Shown one piece after another: positions 1-5,535 of a stretch of 14,289 nucleotides of DNA. The stretch is from positions 1-14,289 of the forward strand of contig DMNE01000139.1 of the NCBI GenBank assembly GCA_003453735.1, written 5' to 3'. Position 1 is the first letter of the stretch; each line of letters begins with the position of its first letter. The notes under the pieces were generated by a model. That model made no database searches. It saw nothing but the letters and a program-made list of their open reading frames with translations, and was not told the origin of the DNA. The stretch is from Nitrospiraceae bacterium (GTDB lineage: Bacteria; Nitrospirota; Thermodesulfovibrionia; Thermodesulfovibrionales; UBA9159). The translations under genes were made by a program, and so were the position numbers.

Positions 1-53
1 TATCCCATCGAACTTGGCAAATTCGACATCTCACGGAGTTTCTCTTGTAACAT
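1..53 (-). CDS. Possible start of a gene running off the left edge
   Basis: A reading frame on the minus strand is open from an in-frame stop at 102-104 to the window edge. An ATG at 53-51 opens 17 visible residues beginning MLQEKLREM. Upstream of that ATG the frame also reads GDSDIAKHV, which looks protein-like, so the true start could be the TTG at 83-81. No Shine-Dalgarno sequence precedes either start. The composition suggests an amphipathic helix. I do not recognise the family, and the piece is too short to exclude chance or a decayed gene fragment. Confidence 0.22.
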   Translation of the reverse strand, partial: MLQEKLREMSNLPSSMG

Positions 54-221
54 AACATGCTTGGCTATATCCGAATCTCCCAATCCATAACATGCTGATT
101 CTTAAGGCTATTCGACTTCTGAAGAGCCTCTACGGGATGTACAAATTTGGAGCTATAACTGTTCACGCTAAATCGCCATTTCCCCCTACAGCAAGGAAAG
201 TGAATAGGCCATTAAGATGAC

Positions 222-259
222 GTCTCTATGGAAAACTCTAGGGAGTTTCCCACAGAGAC
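222..259. repeat. Long imperfect hairpin, first of a tandem pair
   Basis: The arms 222-238 and 243-259 pair at 15 of 17 positions around a four-base loop (gtctct at the outer left pairs with agagac at the outer right). On the minus strand it lies about 90 bases after the stop of the receiver-domain gene, so it could act as a 3' end or RNA-stability structure. No U-run follows on either strand, so it is not a typical intrinsic terminator. Confidence 0.6.
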
Positions 260-260
260 T

Positions 261-283
261 TTGATAAGTCTACGACTTATCAA
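261..283. repeat. Perfect 10-bp hairpin, second of a tandem pair
   Basis: A perfect inverted repeat (ttgataagtc, tac, gacttatcaa) sits one base from the neighbouring 38-base hairpin. With a three-base loop it would be stable in RNA of either strand; as DNA it also resembles a dyad operator. It lies downstream of the receiver-domain gene on the minus strand. Role unknown. Confidence 0.6.
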
Positions 284-349
284 CATCTTAACAGCCTCGG
301 CTACTGCTTTGATATATGCACCCTTAAGAAATCTCTAAAAATTGACCAC

Positions 350-781
350 TTACCCTTTGGGAAATCCGGATAGACCCACATGCTTTAGCCTCATCCTCAT
401 CTCTTTAAGAGTAAAAGGCTTTTTTATGAAATCCGATGCTCCGTCTTCTATAGCCGCGTCATACGAGAAATCATCAATGAACTCGGTCATAACAATGATC
501 GCCATGCCGGCTCTAAGCTTTTTTGCCTTTTCGGTAAGTTCACCGCCATCTTTTTTAAAAAACATGGCAACGTCTGTTACCATGACATCAAAAATGTTTT
601 CTCTTATAAATGAGAGAGCAGCTTCAGCAGTTGTAACCGTTTCACAATGATAACCTTCTGATCTAGCATTTATAATTCTAAATCGGCAACTCATTATACG
701 GTAAAAACTAAAGTAGTAATATGGAATAATGTATCCCATGGATTCATTTGTTTCCATTAGCTGCACAAAAAAAATGCGCAT
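350..781 (-). CDS. Response-regulator receiver-like protein, N-terminal half abnormal
   Basis: The C-terminal two thirds match a CheY-like receiver domain: D70 in the context FDVMVTDV is the expected phosphoacceptor, T99 in IIVMTE the conserved Thr, and K121 in FIKKPF the conserved Lys. The start is set at the ATG at 781-779 because a purine-rich Shine-Dalgarno (gggaagagag) lies just upstream; an upstream TTG at 835 is less likely. The N-terminus begins with a beta-1-like RIFFV, but the acidic pair that should follow is replaced by QLME, and about 19 extra residues (rich in Tyr, Phe and Ile) separate it from EGYHCETV. Without those acidic residues Mg2+-dependent phosphorylation is doubtful. 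It has no output domain. It may be a degenerate gene or a pseudo-receiver. Confidence 0.55.
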   Translation of the reverse strand: MRIFFVQLMETNESMGYIIPYYYFSFYRIMSCRFRIINARSEGYHCETVTTAEAALSFIRENIFDVMVTDVAMFFKKDGGELTEKAKKLRAGMAIIVMTEFIDDFSYDAAIEDGASDFIKKPFTLKEMRMRLKHVGLSGFPKG

Positions 782-903
782 TGTTAACTCTCTTCCCTTC
801 TCGAAAGCGCTCGAATGAGAGAATGAAATCAACAAACAAACTCAGGTCCATCCGCACAAGTTGCTACCGAATATTTCTTGGTCGCGGCAGAACTACAACC
901 AGT

Positions 904-1098
904 TTACCACATCGATTTTTGACTTGTCCCTGACAGCCGTATACTACATCGTAGTAATGACATCAAATCTAGGAATCCCAGAGTGTCTTTCTCCGCCTCC
1001 TCCGGGGTAACCGCATAGCCACTACAGATGGCCTCAATGATTCCCCTTCGCTTCATGCCGCCGCTGATACCCTGCCGGTGAGAAGTGTTGTATATGAC
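904..1098 (-). pseudogene. Fragment of a PqqD-like peptide-binding protein
   Basis: The frame is open from after a TGA at 1101-1099 to a TAA at 906-904; an ATG at 1056-1054 would give 50 residues. The stretch RRGIIEAI followed by YAVTPEEAEKDTLGFLDLM resembles the C-terminal part of PqqD-type RiPP-recognition domains (pattern: eIieaI, y-v-peeaekDv-FL-eL). The N-terminal beta-strand half of the domain is absent, and the usual terminal GLL-type motif is replaced by unrelated sequence. There is no radical SAM or peptide precursor gene nearby. I read it as a relic of a lost RiPP or PQQ-type gene. Recognition is by eye only. Confidence 0.38.
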
Positions 1099-1512
1099 TC
1101 ATCACCATCACTTTTTGCTGCCTTCGCACATTGTAGACCGTCTCGGCCACCGGATTTTGTATGTGACGAGGTTACGTCTGCGTTCACAGTACGTTACAAC
1201 CTGAAGCGTTGGACATCCTCCTTTCAAAGGGTGTTGTCGAAGGGCTTCGTCGCCTTGCTCTCGCTCCACGGCGCCTTCCAAGCTACAAGGCCTCGAGTCT
1301 CTTAGCCTTGATCGGACTTCCACCGATTGGGTTATGAGTCCTACTCTGGACGCGCCTACTGACCACTACTGCACATATTTCGGGGCTCAATAACATGGCC
1401 TGCATACTTGCTACACCCGGCTCCATACACCCCCTTACGAGAATGCCGGGGCTGGGGTTCAGCAATGGGAACTAGCTACCTTGCCGATAACCAAGACACT
1501 CGGCAAAAAACT
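1084..1512 (-). ncRNA. Structured, non-coding stretch; possible group II intron relic
   Basis: No plausible protein is encoded here on either strand. Read on the minus strand, the region is full of short self-complementary pieces: ttgccga/tcggcaa at 1481-1506, a ggactc...gaagtcc pairing near 1314-1342, and cgaagcccttcg-type stems. It also has patterns such as ggtggaagtccgatcaaggc and gtgaacgcagacgtaacctc, which remind me of domain I-III sequences of bacterial group II introns. No reverse transcriptase remains, and I could not identify the domain V hairpin with its catalytic triad. The assignment rests on resemblance recalled from known introns and is tentative; another structured RNA or plain decayed DNA are alternatives. 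Confidence 0.28.
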
Positions 1513-1649
1513 AGAAAGGAATTGTCGGCACACCGAAATGACATTAGTATCGACTGCGAGGCCGAGGCATAATGCGTCAGCAGTTTAACCTCGCAAAAGA
1601 TGTCGTACACATCAGAAAATCCGGTGACGGTCAACTCATCGTTTCTAAG

Positions 1650-1664
1650 GTTTTTTCAAAAAAC
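1650..1664. other. AT palindrome after thiC
   Basis: A short palindrome of seven pairs around a single base (six T, C, six A, flanked by G and C) starts 9 bases beyond the thiC stop on the minus strand. It could form a weak hairpin with a U-rich strand and contribute to 3' end formation, but it is not a GC-rich intrinsic terminator. The rest of 1513-1672 shows nothing recognisable. Confidence 0.25.
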
Positions 1665-1672
1665 AGCATATC

Positions 1673-2956
1673 TCACTCCTTCTGGAGTGCCCTCTCAACC
1701 GTCCTTATGGCACAGAACTCACCACACATGCTGCAGACATCCTGTTCCGTTGGCGGGACTTCCGCACGCCACTGTCGAACCTTATCTGGATTAAGGCTGT
1801 TGGCAATCTGGCCGTTCCAGTCGAGTCTCTTGCGGCATTCAGCCATTTTTCTGTCTCTCTGCAGAGCACTCGGGATACCCCTCGCAATATCCGCCGCATG
1901 CGCCGCTATCTTCAGTGCAATGACTCCTTCTATCACATCGTCGATATTCGGAAGCCGTATATGTTCTGCCGGCGTTACATAACAGAGGAAGTCAGCTCCC
2001 GCCGCCCCTGCAACGGCTCCTCCGATAGATGCCGCGATATGGTCATAGCCCATCGCGATATCGGTCACTAATGGGCCCAGAACATAGAAGGGTGCACCTT
2101 TGCAGATTTCTTTCTGTATCCTGATATTCAGTTCCACCTGGTTCAGAGGAACGTGGCCGGGTCCTTCTATAATCGTCTGAACTCCCCCTTTCAGAGCGAT
2201 GTCATGCAGCTCACCGATCGTCAGGAGTTCCTCTAGCTGAGACCTATCCGTGGCATCGGCGAGACAACCAGGCCTCAGGCCGTCTCCGAGACTAAGCGTA
2301 AGGTCATACTTTCTTGAGATTTCTAAGAGCCGGTCATAGTGTTCATAAAGGGGATTCTCTCTTTCGTTATAGATCATCCATTCGAGGAGAAATGAACCGC
2401 CTCTGCTCACAATATCCAGTACCCTTCCCTCAGCTTTAAGCCGTTCAATGGCTTTTCTCGTCAGACCGGCATGCACGGTTACGAAGTCAACGCCTTCCTC
2501 AGCCTGCGCTTCTATGACCAGAAAGAGTTCATCAGTAGTCATCTTTGCTATCGATCCATATCTTTCCACGGCCATCACGACCGTCTCATAAATAGGGACA
2601 GTGCCTACTGCAATCGGTGATGCGCTCAGAAGGGCCCTTCTTATCTCCCTGACAGGGCCCCCTGTTGAGAGATCCATAACAGCGTCTGCACCGTATTTAA
2701 CAAGGGCCTTCAATTTTTCCATCTCCTCATCGACAGAAACCCTGTCCCTGGATGTCCCGATATTGGCGTTCACCTTCACCCTGAGTCCTCTCCCTACGCC
2801 AATGGGCTCTATCGAGCGCAGGGTATTCACCGGGATTACCGTCCTGCCGCCAGCGATGTCGGATAAAAGGTCTTCGGCTAGCATTCCTTCGGACAGTGCT
2901 ACGTTTCTCACCTCCTCGGTAATTATCCCTTTTCTTGCTGCCTCAATTCTTGTCAT
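1673..2956 (-). CDS. thiC: Phosphomethylpyrimidine synthase ThiC
   Basis: ThiC is a radical SAM enzyme that rearranges 5-aminoimidazole ribotide into 4-amino-5-hydroxymethyl-2-methylpyrimidine phosphate, the pyrimidine half of thiamine. The 427-residue protein is the short form, lacking the long N-terminal extension of the roughly 630-residue E. coli enzyme. Family landmarks are VKVNANIGTSRD, AVMDLSTGG, GTVPIYE, FVTVHAG, RGGS, SLGDGLRPG, EGPGHVPL, YVLGPLVTDIAMGYDHI and FLCYVTPAEH. The C-terminal cluster cysteines are C408, C411 and C415 (CSMCGEFC). The spacing CX2CX3C is one residue shorter than the CX2CX4C of E. coli ThiC. The ATG overlaps the thiE stop as ATGA, so the genes are translationally coupled. 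It is the last gene of the TPP-riboswitch operon. The paralogue BzaF (benzimidazole synthesis for cobamides) is an alternative that sequence alone does not fully exclude, but the thiamine operon context favours ThiC. Confidence 0.93.
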   Translation of the reverse strand: MTRIEAARKGIITEEVRNVALSEGMLAEDLLSDIAGGRTVIPVNTLRSIEPIGVGRGLRVKVNANIGTSRDRVSVDEEMEKLKALVKYGADAVMDLSTGGPVREIRRALLSASPIAVGTVPIYETVVMAVERYGSIAKMTTDELFLVIEAQAEEGVDFVTVHAGLTRKAIERLKAEGRVLDIVSRGGSFLLEWMIYNERENPLYEHYDRLLEISRKYDLTLSLGDGLRPGCLADATDRSQLEELLTIGELHDIALKGGVQTIIEGPGHVPLNQVELNIRIQKEICKGAPFYVLGPLVTDIAMGYDHIAASIGGAVAGAAGADFLCYVTPAEHIRLPNIDDVIEGVIALKIAAHAADIARGIPSALQRDRKMAECRKRLDWNGQIANSLNPDKVRQWRAEVPPTEQDVCSMCGEFCAIRTVERALQKE

Positions 2957-3582
2957 TGTAGATACCTCAAAATTCTTTCTGTTGTCTTCTTAATATCTTT
3001 TGAGCCTAATATAGCTGATATCATGGCAACGCCTTCAGAACCACAATCCACAATTTCTCCTATCCTGTCCTCCGTGATGCCGCCAATCGCAAAGACAGGA
3101 AGAGAGACTTCTGAGCAAACCTTCTTCAAGGCATTGATTCCCACAGGCTGTCCGTATTTCAGTTTTGAAGGTGTTTGATAAACAGGCCCAAAGGTTATGA
3201 AATCTGCTCCTTCTTTCTCGGCATTAGCAGCTTCTCCTGGTGTGTGGGTCGATACCCCTACTACGAGCCTTCCCTTTGACGCCTTTTTTGCAGCGAATAC
3301 CGGAATACTACTCAGGCCGAGGTGCACACCGTCAGCCTCAACAGCAATCGCCACATCAACCCTATCGTTTATAAAGAGTTTCGCGCGATAACGTGCTGTA
3401 AGCTTCCTCATAAGGTATGCCATGGATAAGAGCTCCCTTATGGTGACGTCCTTTTCCCTCAACTGAACTGCCCCCGCTCCACCTCCCAACGCATCTTCGA
3501 CAGCATTGAAAAATGAAGGGGTATCAGCAAACAATTTCCTATCGGTTATCAAATAGAGTTTGAGATCAAGGTCTTCTCCCAT
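2953..3582 (-). CDS. thiE: Thiamine-phosphate synthase ThiE
   Basis: ThiE condenses hydroxymethylpyrimidine diphosphate with the thiazole phosphate to give thiamine phosphate. The sequence is a complete TIM-barrel of about 209 residues, normal for the family. Motifs in order are LYLITDR near the N-terminus, GAVQLREKD (pyrophosphate/Mg2+ region), LFINDRVDVA, ADGVHLG, VGVSTHT, FGPVYQTPSK, PVFAIGGI and GVAMISAI. I chose the ATG at 3582-3580; a TTG at 3591 directly abutting the TAG of the upstream membrane-protein gene would add MLA and is possible. Neither start has a clear Shine-Dalgarno sequence, which suggests translational coupling. The stop overlaps the thiC start. Confidence 0.93.
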   Translation of the reverse strand: MGEDLDLKLYLITDRKLFADTPSFFNAVEDALGGGAGAVQLREKDVTIRELLSMAYLMRKLTARYRAKLFINDRVDVAIAVEADGVHLGLSSIPVFAAKKASKGRLVVGVSTHTPGEAANAEKEGADFITFGPVYQTPSKLKYGQPVGINALKKVCSEVSLPVFAIGGITEDRIGEIVDCGSEGVAMISAILGSKDIKKTTERILRYLQ

Positions 3583-3591
3583 CGCCAGCAA

Positions 3592-4167
3592 CTAAACCAC
3601 ACTTTCGAACAATATGAACATAATATTCACCAAAATAAAGGTGATAACTGAGAAACCCCACATTATGCGTTCGATCGTTTTTAGCCTTGCCTTGAAGACG
3701 TACAATAGCCCGAATATCAGAAAGTACAATATGAGCGAGATCCATTTGAGATTCCACGGAGAATCCCATAAAACCAGTAAAGAGATGAAAACGCCAAGGA
3801 TGACGAGCGGCCCCCACAGGTACCATGCACCAGCCGCTTTTTTCTTCATTCTCCGTGCCCTCAATGCACCGAAAAGGAAAATCTGCCACCAGCCGCCCAG
3901 GAAAAAAAATAAGACGGCGTAACGGTCAAGCTTCGCAAGTGCCATGCCTTGAAGGGGGAAGGCCTTCGACTCAACCGCCCATATGGTGAATATAAATACG
4001 GACGGCAGTAATGCTGTAAAAACAAATCCCAACAAGTCCAGCACATACGAACCCAGCGGGGTCTCTTCCTTTCCCTTATTCTCCTCCTTTGCATTCAGAA
4101 AGAATTCCATTCCCAGCACTACGGGAACAGCAAGATAGGCAAGCTCTTGATAACGATATACATCCAT
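3592..4167 (-). CDS. Uncharacterised six-helix membrane protein in the thiamine operon
   Basis: The 191-residue protein has about six predicted membrane segments, near residues 8-24, 40-66, 82-102, 113-134, 140-157 and 167-188. Loops are rich in Lys and Arg (LRARRMKKK near 103-111; FKARLKTIER near 157-166), consistent with cytoplasmic loops. I do not recognise the family; it does not show the motifs of ThiT, YkoE, CytX, ThiW or ABC permeases that I can recall. The ATG has a good Shine-Dalgarno (ggagggg). It sits between thiG and thiE, with its TAG touching the first possible thiE start, so it is co-transcribed and under the same TPP riboswitch. Transport or salvage of a thiamine precursor is an inference from position only. 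Trp and aromatic residues are frequent (GGWWQ, GAWYLWGP). Confidence 0.8.
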   Translation of the reverse strand: MDVYRYQELAYLAVPVVLGMEFFLNAKEENKGKEETPLGSYVLDLLGFVFTALLPSVFIFTIWAVESKAFPLQGMALAKLDRYAVLFFFLGGWWQIFLFGALRARRMKKKAAGAWYLWGPLVILGVFISLLVLWDSPWNLKWISLILYFLIFGLLYVFKARLKTIERIMWGFSVITFILVNIMFILFESVV

Positions 4168-4269
4168 TGCCCCTCCATCTCTGGCTTCGTGATAATCGTG
4201 AGTGTTGCGTGATTCACTTCAACGCTCGGTCTTAAGCATTCATATGCCCATATCGGCAATTCACAGACA

Positions 4270-5040
4270 TCAAAGCATGCCATCTAAAGGACTGCTTGCG
4301 CTTGCGTACAGTTTCTTGGGAATTCTTCCTGCCCTGTGCGCAAGCCTCCCTGCCAGCACTGCGTGCTTCATCGCAGAAGCCATGGCGAGGGGGTCACGAG
4401 CTCCCGCGATACCGCTATTCATCAGCACCGCGTCGCATCCCAGCTCCATAGCTATTGTTGCGTCAGAAGCTGTCCCCACACCTGCATCCACAATCACAGG
4501 GACCTTCACCGTCTCAAGTATGATCTTGATATTATAAGGATTCCTTATGCCGAGACCCGAGCCGATAGGGGCTCCTAAGGGCATTACAGCAGCCGCACCC
4601 GCTTCCTCAAGTCTTTTAGCCATTATGGGGTCATCATTCGTATAAGGAAATACAATGAAACCTTCCTTTGCTAGTATCTCTGTAGCTTTCAGGAGGCCAA
4701 TGGTATCCGGGAAAAGCGTCTTTTCATCGCCGATCACTTCTAACTTTATCAAATCGGAAACGCCAGCTTCTCTGGCAAGCCTTGAATATCGTAACGCATC
4801 GTCCACCGTGTAGCAACCCGCCGTGTTTGGAAGTATTTTGTATTTCTTGGGATCTATATAATCGAGGAGGTTCTCGCTTTTCCTGTCAATGATGTTCACG
4901 CGTCTCACCGCGACGGTAACCACATCGCTCCCTGAGGACTCGATAACTTCTCTGGTCTCTTTAAAGTCCTTGTATTTTCCTGTACCGATCCAGAGTCGTG
5001 ACCGAAATTCTATGCCTCTAATTACCAAACTATCCTCCAT
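4270..5040 (-). CDS. thiG: Thiazole synthase ThiG
   Basis: ThiG forms the thiazole phosphate ring from 1-deoxyxylulose-5-phosphate, dehydroglycine and the sulfur carried as ThiS thiocarboxylate. The protein is 256 residues, normal length. The Schiff-base lysine is K99 in DLIKLEVI. Other landmarks are [59 protein letters not shown] and [10 protein letters not shown]. The ATG at 5040 follows a good Shine-Dalgarno (aaaggag), 20 bases after the thiS stop. The C-terminal tail [12 protein letters not shown] is typical. A 102-base gap separates it from the next gene in the operon. Confidence 0.96.
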   Translation of the reverse strand: MEDSLVIRGIEFRSRLWIGTGKYKDFKETREVIESSGSDVVTVAVRRVNIIDRKSENLLDYIDPKKYKILPNTAGCYTVDDALRYSRLAREAGVSDLIKLEVIGDEKTLFPDTIGLLKATEILAKEGFIVFPYTNDDPIMAKRLEEAGAAAVMPLGAPIGSGLGIRNPYNIKIILETVKVPVIVDAGVGTASDATIAMELGCDAVLMNSGIAGARDPLAMASAMKHAVLAGRLAHRAGRIPKKLYASASSPLDGML

Positions 5041-5060
5041 GCCTTCTCCTTTCTCTCCCT

Positions 5061-5258
5061 TTATCCTCCGCCCACGAAGTTTACGATCTCCACTCTGTCC
5101 CCTTCCTTCAGGCAGAAGGAAGGGTACTCCGCCCTCTTCACCACGGACAGGTTTACTTCAACAGCCACCCGTTCCGGCTGAGTCCTCAATTCATCGAGGA
5201 GTTCCTTGACCGTCCCCGCGCCGGTCTCTGTGTCCTCACCATTTATAATCAGCTTCAT
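5061..5258 (-). CDS. thiS: Sulfur carrier protein ThiS
   Basis: ThiS is a ubiquitin-fold carrier; its C-terminal glycine is adenylated by ThiF, converted to a thiocarboxylate and used by ThiG. The 65-residue protein starts MKLIINGED and ends FVGGG, giving the required terminal Gly-Gly. The [13 protein letters not shown] strand before the tail is typical. The ATG is only 5 bases beyond the U-run of the riboswitch terminator, and no Shine-Dalgarno lies at the normal distance; the nearest G-rich run (gggg) is in the terminator hairpin about 18 bases upstream. It is the first gene of the thiamine operon. thiF is not in the window. Confidence 0.93.
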   Translation of the reverse strand: MKLIINGEDTETGAGTVKELLDELRTQPERVAVEVNLSVVKRAEYPSFCLKEGDRVEIVNFVGGG

Positions 5259-5263
5259 ACAAT

Positions 5264-5292
5264 AAAAAAACCGTATCCCCAGAAGATACGGT
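5264..5292 (-). terminator. Intrinsic terminator of the TPP riboswitch expression platform
   Basis: Read on the minus strand, an 8-bp stem (accgtatc with gatacggt, 5292-5285 and 5277-5270) with a seven-base loop overlaps and runs into a seven-base T-run. It lies about 30 bases after the TPP aptamer and immediately before the thiS start codon. This is the arrangement of an OFF switch: TPP binding allows the terminator to form, while without TPP an alternative fold should let polymerase continue. The antiterminator pairing was not worked out. Confidence 0.9.
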
Positions 5293-5321
5293 CAACCTTA
5301 ATCATCCAATCTTTGGCTCCC

Positions 5322-5420
5322 ATTCCCTACGCCAGCATTATCCGGGTCAGGTTAACAGGGTCTCGAACGGCCAAACACCGTGTTCGACTCTCAGGCTCTA
5401 AAATGCCTCCCCCAGGGTAT
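5322..5420 (-). promoter_or_regulatory. TPP riboswitch (THI element)
   Basis: The minus strand carries the conserved aptamer blocks in order: ggcattttagagcctgagag (P2/J with CTGAGA), a variable P3 stem, gagaccctg, ttaacctgaccc, ggataatgctggcgtaggga. P1 is formed by ataccct at the 5' end (5420-5414) and agggaat at the 3' end (5328-5322) with one mismatch. It binds thiamine pyrophosphate and controls the operon thiS-thiG-membrane protein-thiE-thiC. The predicted transcription start lies just at the 5' edge of P1, so the leader is little more than the aptamer and terminator. Confidence 0.96.
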
Positions 5421-5424
5421 TTCA

Positions 5425-5454
5425 AGTATAAATAAAAGAATGCTAGGATGTCAA
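5425..5454 (-). promoter_or_regulatory. Sigma70-type promoter of the thiamine operon
   Basis: A perfect -35 box TTGACA (5454-5449) is followed after 18 bases by TATACT (5430-5425), five of six to the -10 consensus. The expected start is about 7 bases on, near 5418, exactly at the first helix of the TPP aptamer. It makes the thiamine operon independent of the upstream proS, from which it is separated by only about 80 bases. Confidence 0.75.
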
Positions 5455-5535
5455 ATAGATAAGGGATACGGAGGAAAGTGTCCAAGCAATAAGAAAATCC
5501 AGGAGCGAGGATGCGAAGAGCAGATAGGACTTTTG

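Larger units (their letters stand above)
105..349. other. Intergenic stretch with no recognised gene
   Basis: No convincing reading frame was seen on either strand. The only structure noted is the pair of hairpins at 222-259 and 261-283, listed separately. An 11-base direct repeat (cataacatgct) occurs just to the left at 51-61 and 86-96, 35 bases apart; it may be coincidental. Confidence 0.4.

Noticed and set aside
1078..1465. Short frames on both strands in 1078-1465 as small proteins
   Set aside because: Arg- and Ser-rich low-quality translations without ribosome binding sites; the DNA looks more like structured RNA or decay.
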